This document shows, piece after piece, positions 15,615-24,800 of a stretch of DNA of 64,000 bases. The stretch is from G020354945 sp964570585 (GTDB taxonomy: Bacteria; Omnitrophota; Gorgyraeia; JABMRG01; JAFGKX01). A program made the position numbers and the translations under genes. The notes below the pieces were generated by a model, which was not told the DNA's origin, made no database searches, and was given only the letters and a program-made list of their open reading frames with translations. The stretch spans positions 23,030 through 87,029 of the forward strand of contig CAZMYR010000003.1 of NCBI GenBank assembly GCA_964570585.1, read 5' to 3'. The stretch's first letter is position 1, and each line of letters opens with the position of its first letter.

Positions 15615-15686
15615 CCCGCACCTTTTATTTATTCATCCCGGACCTTTTTAATATTACTTTTGAATATTTTAAAGGTGCGGGATTCA
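15610..15686 (-). repeat. 77-bp stop-to-start palindromic element, copy 1 (rplD-rplW)
   Basis: On the minus strand it begins with TGAATCCCGCACC, where TGA is the rplD stop codon, and ends with GGTGCGGGATGAA, where ATG is the rplW start codon. The same-length copy at 57390-57466 shares both ends, a TTGAATA/AATATT middle and the same use of stop and start codons. Confidence 0.85.
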
Positions 15687-16319
15687 TTGCGTCAATCTCT
15701 TTTCTAAATTTGTGAAAGCTGATCTTTCAATAAGAATCTTCTCTGCCAGGATTACTCTATATGCATTGACATCACAACCTCTTAGCACAGCTACTTTCTT
15801 TAGGTTGTTTGATGCTTTTTTCAATTTTTCATTCACCGAATCTACTACAAGTAATAATCTTTCTTTATCAAAATCAAGCTTTAATTTTTTTAATATATCG
15901 GTAAAACCTTTAGTCTTATGAGAAGCCAATTCTATCTTGTCCAGGATTATAATTTTGTTTTCATTTATTTTATCGTTAAGAGCCGATCGTAATGCCTGTT
16001 TAAGTGCCTTTGCGGGTAATCTGTAATAATAATCTTTTGGTTTTGGCCCAAAAGTAATACCTCCGCCTCTCCACAAAGGAGATCTTATGCTACCGGCCCT
16101 TGCCCTACCTGTACCTTTTTGTCTCCAAGGTTTTCTGCCTCCGCCCCTGACTTCTGCCCTCGCTTTTGTGTTAGCAGAACCTGCTCGCACATTTGTTTGA
16201 TACATCAATGCCGTTTCATGGACTAATGGCTGATTCACAGAACCATCGAATAGTTTCTGATTTAATTTTATATTTCCTATTCTTTTGCCTTCCTGATTTA
16301 TTATGTCTAATGTTTTCAT
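15684..16319 (-). CDS. rplD: 50S ribosomal protein L4
   Basis: 211 residues: the tunnel loop region KARAEVRGGGRKPWRQKGTGRARAGSIRSPLWRGGG and a Rossmann-like C-terminal half (LLVVDSV, RGCDVNAYRVI). L4 helps form the tunnel constriction and in some bacteria represses the S10 operon. Its TGA stop is part of the element at 15610-15686. Confidence 0.97.
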   Translation of the reverse strand: MKTLDIINQEGKRIGNIKLNQKLFDGSVNQPLVHETALMYQTNVRAGSANTKARAEVRGGGRKPWRQKGTGRARAGSIRSPLWRGGGITFGPKPKDYYYRLPAKALKQALRSALNDKINENKIIILDKIELASHKTKGFTDILKKLKLDFDKERLLLVVDSVNEKLKKASNNLKKVAVLRGCDVNAYRVILAEKILIERSAFTNLEKRLTQ

Positions 16320-16337
16320 GTGTCACCGAACACCGAA

Positions 16338-17027
16338 CTAAGCTTTAGCCGCCTTTTTAACCTCCTTGGTTTCTTCAGGTTTCTTCGCTGGGAGTTTCTT
16401 ACCTTTTACGGCCTTTCTTACCACCAAATAATTTCCAGCAGAACCAGGCACAGCTCCTTTAACAACCATTAAATTGCTGTCCTTATTTATCTCCATAACT
16501 TCTAAATTTTGAACTGTCACCCAATCATTACCCATATGACCCGGCATATGTTGGCCTTTTAAAACTCTCGAAGGATAAGCGCTGGCCCCTATCGAACCGG
16601 GCCTTCTATGTGTCATAGAGCCGTGTGAGGCACCTCCGCCATGCCAGTGCCATCTTTTCATGCCACCCTGAAATCCCTTGCCTATTGAAATCCCTGATAT
16701 ATCTACAAAGTCCCCTTGCTTGAAAGTATCTAGGAAAAACTGCTGACCTGGTTTAATCTCTTCCGCATTATCTATAGCTACTTCTTTTATAAATCTTAAA
16801 GGTTCAGTTTTGGCTTTCTTAAAATGTCCTAATTCTGGTCTTTTTGTAATTTTTTTAGATTTTTTATCAAAACCTAATTGCACTGCTGAATAGCCATCTT
16901 TATCTTCGGTTTTTATTTGCAGCGCTATGCAAGGACCAACTTCTATTAAAGTTGTAGCAATTGCATCGCCTGCTGATGTAAAATACTGGCTCATTCCTAT
17001 CTTTTTTCCTAATAATCCCTTTGGCAT
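16338..17027 (-). CDS. rplC: 50S ribosomal protein L3
   Basis: 229 residues: MPKGLLGKKIGMSQYFTSAGDAIATTLIEVGPC start, GKGFQGGMKRWHWHGGGASHGSMTHRRPGSIGASAYPSRVLKGQHMPGHMG core near the peptidyl-transferase centre. About 20 Lys/Glu-rich residues extend the C-terminus. A tandem GTATCTA spacer separates it from rpsJ. Confidence 0.97.
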   Translation of the reverse strand: MPKGLLGKKIGMSQYFTSAGDAIATTLIEVGPCIALQIKTEDKDGYSAVQLGFDKKSKKITKRPELGHFKKAKTEPLRFIKEVAIDNAEEIKPGQQFFLDTFKQGDFVDISGISIGKGFQGGMKRWHWHGGGASHGSMTHRRPGSIGASAYPSRVLKGQHMPGHMGNDWVTVQNLEVMEINKDSNLMVVKGAVPGSAGNYLVVRKAVKGKKLPAKKPEETKEVKKAAKA

Positions 17028-17050
17028 GTTTCCTCGATTTAGCTGGTTTC

Positions 17051-17092
17051 GTATCTAGTATCTAGTATCTAGTATCTAGTATCTAGTATCTA
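17051..17092. repeat. six tandem GTATCTA heptamers
   Basis: Six uninterrupted copies of the plus-strand heptamer GTATCTA in the rpsJ-rplC gap, followed by GAGATACGA-type words that are partly complementary to them. Confidence 0.85.
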
Positions 17093-17142
17093 GTATTTCC
17101 GAGATACGATTCACGAGATACGAACAACGAAGCGCTTATCTC

Positions 17143-17445
17143 CTAGCGTATATCCACATCCACGCCTGCTGGCAAATCCAATCTCTTCAGAGCATCTATT
17201 GTCTTTGCAGTCGGTTCAATAATGCTTAATAACCTTTTATGAACTTTTATCTGAAACTGCTCTCTAGATCTTTTGTCAATATGGGGAGACCTTAAAACAG
17301 TATAATCTTCCCGTTTAGTAGGCAATGGTATAGGGCCAGAAACCTTAGCCCCTGTCTTCTTGGCAGTTTCCACAATCTCTGCTGCAGATTGATCAAGAAT
17401 CCTATGGTCATATGCTCTTAATCTAATCTGTATCTGCTGCTGCAT
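17143..17445 (-). CDS. rpsJ: 30S ribosomal protein S10
   Basis: 100 residues: QIRLRAYDHRILDQSAAEIVETAKKTGAKVSGPIPLPTKRE, then SPHIDKRSREQFQIKVHKRLL. Also known as NusE in antitermination. Nine bases after tuf, head of the S10 block but without a promoter of its own that I can see. Confidence 0.97.
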   Translation of the reverse strand: MQQQIQIRLRAYDHRILDQSAAEIVETAKKTGAKVSGPIPLPTKREDYTVLRSPHIDKRSREQFQIKVHKRLLSIIEPTAKTIDALKRLDLPAGVDVDIR

Positions 17446-17454
17446 TTTACCTCT

Positions 17455-18654
17455 CTACTCTATTATCTCCGTAACAACTCCTGCACCTACCGTCCTGCCG
17501 CCTTCTCTTATAGCAAACCTTAATTCTTTTTCCATGGCGATAGGCGTTATAAGAGATCCTTCTAAGGTTACGTTGTCACCCGGCATTACCATCTCAGTGC
17601 CTTCCGGAAGTTTTATTGTCCCGGTAACATCGGTGGTTCTAAAATAGAATTGGGGACGATAGCCGTTGAAGAAGGGGGTATGCCTTCCGCCTTCTTCTTT
17701 GCTTAACACATAAACCTTTGCTTTAAATTTAGTATGCGGGGTTATGGAACCTGGCTTGGCTAAGACCATACCTCTTTCTAGGTCTTTCTTTTCTACGCCA
17801 CGAAGAAGTATTCCTACGTTGTCTCCGGCTTGACCTTCATCCAAGAGCTTCCTAAACATCTCAACCCCTGTGACTACACTCTTTTTGGGGGCAGGACGCA
17901 TACCTACTATCTCTATATCTTCGTTTATCTTGACTTTTCCTCTTTCTATTCTACCTGTTGCTACTGTGCCTCTTCCGGTTATGGAGAAGACATCTTCTAT
18001 AGCCAAAAGGAAGGGCTTATCAATGTCTCTTTTTGGAGTAGGGATGTATTCATCCACTGCCTTTAAAAGCTCCATGATTGGCTTGGTGGCTTCATTACCA
18101 GGGTCTCCCTCTGCTTCCATGGCTTTTAAAGCACTTCCTCTTATAATGGGGATTTTGTCTCCCGGAAATTCATATTTTGAAAGAAGTTCCCGGACCTCAA
18201 GCTCTACTAAATCTAGGAGCTCAGGGTCATCAACCATATCTACCTTGTTTAAGAATACAACTATATATGGGACGTTTACCTGGCGGGCTAAGAGGATATG
18301 CTCTCTGGTCTGAGGCATAGGTCCATCAGCTGCTGATACCACCAAAATGGCGCCGTCAGCTTGAGCTGCTCCGGTAATCATGTTCTTAATGTAATCGGCA
18401 TGCCCAGGGCAGTCTATGTGGGCATAATGGCGGTTTTCGGTTTCATATTCAACGTGGGCAATGGCTATTGTTATTCCTCTTTCTTTTTCCTCTGGGGCAT
18501 TGTCTATTGAGTCAAAAGTCCTGACATCAGCCATACCTTTTTTATTTAAGACCATAGTTATAGCCGACGTAAGACAGGTCTTGCCATGGTCTACGTGGCC
18601 TATGGTACCGATGTTTACGTGTGGTTTACTCCTTACATATTTTTCCTTTGCCAT
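17455..18654 (-). CDS. tuf: elongation factor Tu, copy 1
   Basis: 399 residues from the ATG at 18654 (MAKEKYVRSKPHVNIGTIGHVDHGKT), with GAGGAGGAG just upstream; the 15-residue in-frame extension is leader. G1 GHVDHGKT, G3 DCPGH, G4 NKVDM. Delivers aminoacyl-tRNA. It follows fusA. The DNA from codon ~397 to 57 nt upstream of the ATG is identical by eye to copy 2 at 33300-34499; only the last two sense codons and the stop differ. Confidence 0.98.
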   Translation of the reverse strand: MAKEKYVRSKPHVNIGTIGHVDHGKTCLTSAITMVLNKKGMADVRTFDSIDNAPEEKERGITIAIAHVEYETENRHYAHIDCPGHADYIKNMITGAAQADGAILVVSAADGPMPQTREHILLARQVNVPYIVVFLNKVDMVDDPELLDLVELEVRELLSKYEFPGDKIPIIRGSALKAMEAEGDPGNEATKPIMELLKAVDEYIPTPKRDIDKPFLLAIEDVFSITGRGTVATGRIERGKVKINEDIEIVGMRPAPKKSVVTGVEMFRKLLDEGQAGDNVGILLRGVEKKDLERGMVLAKPGSITPHTKFKAKVYVLSKEEGGRHTPFFNGYRPQFYFRTTDVTGTIKLPEGTEMVMPGDNVTLEGSLITPIAMEKELRFAIREGGRTVGAGVVTEIIE

Positions 18655-18681
18655 TTTCTCCTCCTCTGTAGCGTGAGTTTT

Positions 18682-18707
18682 GCCCCTTTGCTTTCCCAAA
18701 CGGTGCT
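18682..18707 (-). repeat. half palindrome (GCTTTCCCAAACGGTGC) in tuf leader
   Basis: Right-arm fragment of the core-conserved element family (compare 37127-37201), located between the fusA stop and the tuf SD and duplicated unchanged in front of the second tuf (34527-34552). Confidence 0.6.
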
Positions 18708-18711
18708 TTCT

Positions 18712-20772
18712 CTAGAATATCTTCTCCATCACGTGTTTGGGAACCTGTTCATAATAAGCAGGTTCCATGGTATAAGTCGCTCTACCCTTGGTAAGATTTC
18801 TTAATGCTGTTGCATAGCCGAACATCTCTGCCAATGGCGCATCCCCTTTTATAACTTTGATATTCCCGCGTTGTTTAATAGATTCAATCCTGCCTCTTCT
18901 GGAGTTAAAATCTCCTATAACATCTCCCAAATATTCTTCAGGAAGAGCTATCTCTAATTTCATAAATGGTTCTAATAATACAGAATTTCCTTTTCCTAAA
19001 GCATCCGAAAGGCCTATTGAAGCTGCGGTCCTAAACGCTAATTCAGAAGAATCGACTTCGTGAAATGAGCCATCAATCAATCTTACGGATATATCCGTGA
19101 CAGGATAACCTGCAACAACTCCGCTCCTGGATGCTTGCATAATACCTTCTTTTACTGCCGGTATAAATTCTTTCGGTATAACCCCTCCTTTTATTCTACT
19201 GGCAAAAGTAACACCTGAACCTTTTTCTGCCGGCTCTGCATCAAGTACCACATGAGCGTATTGACCTCTTCCTCCGGTCTGTTGAATAAATTTCGCAGTT
19301 GCGCTGGCATGTTTAGTTAATGTCTCTTTATAAGCAACCTGGGGCCTGCCTACATTTGCAACCACATTAAACTCTCTAAGCATCCTATCTACTACAACCT
19401 CGAGATGTAATTCTCCCATACCCGATATGATCGTCTGCCCTGTATTTTCATCATGTCTTACTTTAAATGAAGGGTCCTCGTCTTGAAATTTCTTTAATGC
19501 CAGGGCCAATTTTTCCCGGTCAGTATTAGACTTTGGCTCTATGGCTAAAAATATGACCGGCTCAGGAAATTGCATACTCTCTAATATAATGGGATGCCTT
19601 TCATTGCATATAGTATCGCCGGTCTTTGTCTCGCGCAGACCAACTGCCGCCGCTATATCGCCGGCATAAACTTCGGGAATTATCCGCTGTTTATCAGCGT
19701 GCATTTTTACAATTTTGCCTACTCTTTCCTTGATTTCTTTCGATGAATTATATATATAACTGCCGGACTTTAATCTGCCGGAATAAACTCTAAAAAATGT
19801 CAATTTACCAACAAAAGGATCGCTCATTATCTTAAAAATGAGTGCTGAGAATGGCTCATTATTGTCTGGTTTTCTCGAAATCTCTTTGTTTGTTCTTGGT
19901 TCAAACCCTTTAATAGGCGGCACTTCTAAAGGGCTGGGCAGAAAATCACAGATAGCATCAAGTAATGGCTGCACCCCTTTATTTCTTAATGCCGCTCCAC
20001 AGGTAATTGGAATAAACTTCGCTTTAATGGTTGATTTACGTATCGCGGCTCTTAATTCATCCGGTGTTATCTCTTCATCATGGATGAACTTTGCCATAAT
20101 TTCATCGTCTGTATCAGCCACTGATTCTATTAGTCTGTGTCTATATTCTTCTACTTTAGATTCCAGCCCATCCGGAATTTTGCCTGATTTATAATTCAGG
20201 CCTTCCTCATCTTCATATACTATTGCATTCATATTTATAAGGTCTATTATTCCGTTAAAATTTGATTCAACTCCTAAGGGTAATTGAATAGCGGCTGCAT
20301 TCGCACCTAATCTTTCCCTTATCTGTTTTACGACCCTAAAGAAATCACTGCCTATTCTGTCCATTTTGTTTATGAAACATATCCTGGGAATTCTATAATA
20401 GTCTGCCTGCCGCCAGACTGTCTCACTTTGTGATTCAACCCCACCTACTCCACAAAATATAACTACCCCTGCGTCCAATACTCGTAGGGAGCGCTCTACC
20501 TCAACCGTAAAGTCTACATGACCGGGAGTATCCAGTATATTTATGGTGTAATCTTTCCATATACAGGTGGTGCTAGCAGATGTAATGGTTATGCCCCTTT
20601 CCTGCTCTTGAGCCATCCAGTCCATAGTTGCAGTACCTTCGTCTACCTCGCCTAACTTATACACCCTGCCCGTATAATACAGCATTCTTTCAGTAGTGGT
20701 AGTTTTACCGGCATCAATGTGAGCAATGATACCAATGTTTCTTAGTTTTTCTAAATTAGATCTTTTTCTCAT
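18712..20772 (-). CDS. fusA: elongation factor G
   Basis: 686 residues; G1 AHIDAGKTT, G2 RGITITSAST, G3 DTPGHVDF, G4 NKMD, then domains II-V ending GRATYTMEPAYYEQVPKHV. Catalyses translocation and, with RRF, ribosome recycling. It lies between rpsG and tuf in the str arrangement. A diverged paralogue is at 55013-57064. Confidence 0.98.
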   Translation of the reverse strand: MRKRSNLEKLRNIGIIAHIDAGKTTTTERMLYYTGRVYKLGEVDEGTATMDWMAQEQERGITITSASTTCIWKDYTINILDTPGHVDFTVEVERSLRVLDAGVVIFCGVGGVESQSETVWRQADYYRIPRICFINKMDRIGSDFFRVVKQIRERLGANAAAIQLPLGVESNFNGIIDLINMNAIVYEDEEGLNYKSGKIPDGLESKVEEYRHRLIESVADTDDEIMAKFIHDEEITPDELRAAIRKSTIKAKFIPITCGAALRNKGVQPLLDAICDFLPSPLEVPPIKGFEPRTNKEISRKPDNNEPFSALIFKIMSDPFVGKLTFFRVYSGRLKSGSYIYNSSKEIKERVGKIVKMHADKQRIIPEVYAGDIAAAVGLRETKTGDTICNERHPIILESMQFPEPVIFLAIEPKSNTDREKLALALKKFQDEDPSFKVRHDENTGQTIISGMGELHLEVVVDRMLREFNVVANVGRPQVAYKETLTKHASATAKFIQQTGGRGQYAHVVLDAEPAEKGSGVTFASRIKGGVIPKEFIPAVKEGIMQASRSGVVAGYPVTDISVRLIDGSFHEVDSSELAFRTAASIGLSDALGKGNSVLLEPFMKLEIALPEEYLGDVIGDFNSRRGRIESIKQRGNIKVIKGDAPLAEMFGYATALRNLTKGRATYTMEPAYYEQVPKHVMEKIF

Positions 20773-20825
20773 ATGTAATTAACTTTTTTAACTTTTTAAA
20801 CTTTTAGAACCTTTTAAACTGTTTT

Positions 20826-21296
20826 TCACCATCGAAAATGCGCAAATGCTCTATTTGCTTCTGCCATCTTATGGGTGTCCTGTCTCTTCTTTATTGCAGC
20901 GCCCTGATTCTGATAAGCCTGCAGAATCTCATCGGCTAAACGTTCTTTCATCGGTTTGCCTTTTTTTGCTTTTGCAAAATTGCGTATCCACCTGAGCGCA
21001 ACTGCAGTACCCCGGTCAGTTTTAACCTCTACAGGTATCTGATACGTTGCACCCCCTACTCGTCTGGGTTTAAGTCCGACTCTAGGCCTGGCATTTTCTA
21101 TAGCTTTCTTGAAAATCTCTAAAGGGTTATCTTTACCTGATCTTTTTTCGATTATATCAAAAGCCCCATAAACTATTTTCTCAGACGTAGATTTTTTCCC
21201 TTTTAACATTACTATATTTATAAACTTCGAAACCAGTTTTGAATTATATTTAGGGTCAGCTATTATATCTCTTTTTGGCGCTCTTCTCCGCCTCAT
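20826..21296 (-). CDS. rpsG: 30S ribosomal protein S7
   Basis: 156 residues: MRRRRAPKRDIIADPKYNSKLVSKFIN start and NPLEIFKKAIENARPRVGLKPRRVGGATYQIPVEV core. S7 nucleates the 30S head and represses the str operon in E. coli. The ATG overlaps the rpsL stop by 4 bp. Confidence 0.97.
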   Translation of the reverse strand: MRRRRAPKRDIIADPKYNSKLVSKFINIVMLKGKKSTSEKIVYGAFDIIEKRSGKDNPLEIFKKAIENARPRVGLKPRRVGGATYQIPVEVKTDRGTAVALRWIRNFAKAKKGKPMKERLADEILQAYQNQGAAIKKRQDTHKMAEANRAFAHFRW

Positions 21297-21727
21297 TTTT
21301 CTCCTTCTGGCACAGGTTCTGGTCTCGCTGCGGCAGCGGCTGCTGGGGCAACTACCCCTTTGCCTCTTTTTGAACCATATTTAGACCTGCTCTTTGTCCT
21401 ATTGGCTACACCCTGTGTATCCAGTGTACCTCTCACTATATGATATCTTACCCCGGGTAAGTCCTTGACTCTACCGCCTTTCACCAATACGATTGAATGC
21501 TCCTGCAAATTATGGCCTTCACCCGGAATATAGGCCGTAACAACTATGCCATTTGTAAGCCTTACCCTGGCTATCTTTCTTAGAGCAGAGTTTGGTTTTT
21601 TAGGCGTTTGGGTTTTAACCTGTAAACAAACTCCTCTTTTCTGCGGGCAATTTCGTAAGGCCCTGGATTTACTTTTGCTTCTTATTTTTTTTCTTCCTTT
21701 TCTTACAAGTTGATTTATGGTCGGCAT
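21293..21727 (-). CDS. rpsL: 30S ribosomal protein S12 with Ala/Pro tail
   Basis: 144 residues; the decoding-centre blocks KKPNSALRKIARVRLTNGIVVTAYIPGEGHNLQEHS and VKDLPGVRYHIVRGTLDTQGV are intact. Lys in KKPNSA is the wild-type, streptomycin-sensitive residue. The last about 20 residues (VVAPAAAAAARPEPVPEGEK) are an added tail. Confidence 0.97.
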   Translation of the reverse strand: MPTINQLVRKGRKKIRSKSKSRALRNCPQKRGVCLQVKTQTPKKPNSALRKIARVRLTNGIVVTAYIPGEGHNLQEHSIVLVKGGRVKDLPGVRYHIVRGTLDTQGVANRTKSRSKYGSKRGKGVVAPAAAAAARPEPVPEGEK

Positions 21728-21802
21728 GTTACTAACTCCTTGAAATACTTGTTCGTTATTGCGTTATTGCGTATTGCGACGTACGACGTACGACGAAACA
21801 TG
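21728..21802. repeat. short word repeats between rpoC and rpsL
   Basis: GTTATTGCG words followed by CGTACGACG words. The same GTCGTACGTCGTACG word reappears before ruvC at about 54199-54245. No promoter or gene is seen. Confidence 0.5.
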
Positions 21803-24800
21803 CTATTTCTTTCTTTTTACCTTTACCTTTACCTTTGCCTTCCCCTTCTTTTTCACTGAAGATTTGGCTTTCTCTTTTTTTGCCCTTGTTGGCTTTACCG
21901 GTCTTTCTTCTTCCCCAAGGGCTGGAACCTTAACTATTTCAATGTCACGATGGGTTTTAAAACCTGTGCCAGCCGGAATAAGATGTCCCATAATGACGTT
22001 CTCTTTTAATCCGTAAAGTTGGTCTGTTTTCCCTTCGGCTGCGGCTTCTGTTAATATTCTTGTTGTCTCTTGAAAACTGGCTGCAGAAATAAAACTCTGG
22101 GTGCTCAACGACGCCTTGGTAATACCTAACAATACCTGGGTGGCACTGGCGGGTTTACCTTTTTTCTTTAACGCTCTTTGATTTTCTTCATTAAATATTT
22201 CCTTATCAGCATGTGAACCTATTAGCAAATTTGTATCACCGGGATCTTCAATCCTTACCTTCTTAAGCATCTGGCGTGTTATTATCTCGATATGCTTATC
22301 ATTAATCTTAACCCCCTGCAGCCTGTAGACCTCCTGGACTTCGTTTACCAGATACTCCTGCAAGGCCTTATCCCCTGAAACCCTTAAAATATCCTGCGGC
22401 ACTACCGGGCCATCAACTAATTGTTGTCCGGCATAGACCTTATCCCCCTTGTATACATTTAGATGTTTACCATGTGGTATTAAATATTCCTTCTTCATCC
22501 CTGTAGGGCTTTTTACAACTAAAATTCTTTGCCCTTTCTTTGAACCACCAAACTCAACCGTACCGTCTATTTCACTAATAATAGCCGGGTCTTTGGGGCG
22601 GCGAGCTTCGAAAAGTTCAGCCACTCTTGGTAATCCACCGGTGATATCCTTTGTCTTTGTAATTACCCTTGGAATCTTAGCCAATAAATCACCCGCTTTT
22701 ACTAATCTACCATTTTTAACCAGAATATGGGCCCCTGCAGGAATCGGGTATATCGCCAATACCTCCTTCTTCTCATTCTGAATAATTAACTGAGGGTGAT
22801 ATTCTCCTTTGTGTTCAACGATGACCGTATCGATGAGTTTAGTTTGCGGATTTATCTCTACTCGCATAGTAACACCTTCTCTAATATCCTCAAATCTAAC
22901 CCCGCCGCTGACCTCGGTAATAATAGGTGACATATAGGGATCCCACTGAACAAAGATTTTTCCCTTTTCTACTCTTGCCCCTTCTTCAACTTTTATGACT
23001 GCCCCATGCGGGACGGCATAACGTTCAAACTCTCTGCCCGAGGCGTCGTTAATGGATACCTGGCCATTTCGATTAAGGACTATAATCTCTTTGGCCTCTT
23101 CTTTCTTTACTGTTTTTAAACCATGGTATTTTATTATTCCATCGTTTTTGGCTTTTATATTGGACTGTTCAATTATTCTGCTGGCGGTGCCTCCGATGTG
23201 AAAAGTTCTCATAGTAAGCTGTGTGCCAGGCTCGCCTATAGATTGTGCAGCTATTATTCCCACTGCCTCGCCCAACTCAACTAACCTACCTGTTGCTAAA
23301 TTTCTGCCATAGCATTTAGCGCAAACACCTTTTTTAGCCTCGCAGGTTAAAACACTTCTTATTCTAATCTTTTCAATACCAGCCTGTTCAATCTTCGCTG
23401 CCTTTTCTTCATCAATCTCTTCGCCGGCTTTTAGCAATAACTCATCAGTTATAACATCAACTATATTATCTAATGCAATTCTGCCGATTATTCTTTCTTT
23501 TAAAGGAACTACAACCTCATCCCCTTCTATTATTGCGCTGGTTAGAATACCGTTTAATGTTTTGCAGTCTCCTTCTGTCACAATAACATCCTGGGCTACA
23601 TCCACTAACCTTCTGGTTAAATAACCTGAATCTGCTGTCTTAAGCGCGGTATCTGCTAAGCCTTTTCTGGCTCCGTGGGTCGAAATAAAATATTCCAGCA
23701 CTGTTAATCCCTCTCGAAAACTTGCTATTATTGGATTTTCGATGATTTCACCGGACGGTTTTGCCATTAGCCCACGCATACCGGCTAACTGTCTTATTTG
23801 TTGTTTTGAACCGCGCGCACCGGAATCGGCCATCATATATATAGGATTAAATTCCCCCAAACCTTTTAGTACCTTTTCTGAAACTGTATCGGTTGCGTGA
23901 GTCCAGATATCTATAATTTTATTATATCTTTCTCTATCAGTAATAAAACCTCTTTTATATTGAAATTCTACATCTTTTACTTCATCGTATGCGGTTTTTA
24001 TAATCTTCTCCTTTTCCTTGCTCAGGACCAGATCGTCCATTGATATGGAAAGACCTGCTAATGTTGCCCATTCAAAACCCATCTCTTTTAAATCGTCTAA
24101 AAGCTGCGTAGTTCTCGAATGTCCAAATTTGCTATAACACTCGGTTATAATTTCTTGGATTTTTGACTTATCCAGGCATTCATTTACAAAACGAAAATCT
24201 CTCGGTAGTATCTCGTTAAACAAGACTCTGCCGGTTGTCGTTTTTATTAATTCATCTTTAATTTTTAATTTTATACTTTCATGTATCGATATCACTTTGT
24301 CGCTAAAAGCTACTGTTACTTCGTCTTTTGAAGAAAAAGTCCTTATCTGCTCCTTTGGTTTCTCTTCTCGCTTTGTGATAAAATAGAGTCCTAAAACAAT
24401 ATCTTGAGTCGGCGTTGTTATAGGATTACCGTTAGCCGGCGAAAATATATTGTTGGACGAGAGCATAAGTATCTTAGATTCTATCTGGGCTTCGGTTGAA
24501 AGCGGGACATGAACAGCCATCTGGTCTCCGTCAAAATCTGCGTTAAAGGCAGTGCAAACTAAAGGATGTATCTTTATGGACTTGCCTTCTATTAATAAAG
24601 GCTGAAAAGCCTGAATCCCCAGACGATGCAAAGTGGGAGCGCGATTTAAAAGAACGGGATGGTCTTTGACAACCTCATCTAATATATCCCAGACTTCTAA
24701 CTCTGCCTTCTCAACCATACGTTTTGCGCTTTTTATAGTATGCACAAAACCTTTTTCTCTAAGCTTTTTTATAATGAAGGGCTCGAAAAGTTCCAATGCC

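Noticed and set aside
17051..17092. Possible CRISPR or satellite
   Set aside because: Heptamers without spacers; no CRISPR layout or cas genes anywhere in the window.
17830..18313. Plus-strand frames opposite both tuf genes
   Set aside because: Identical antisense shadows of tuf in both copies, explained by codon usage.
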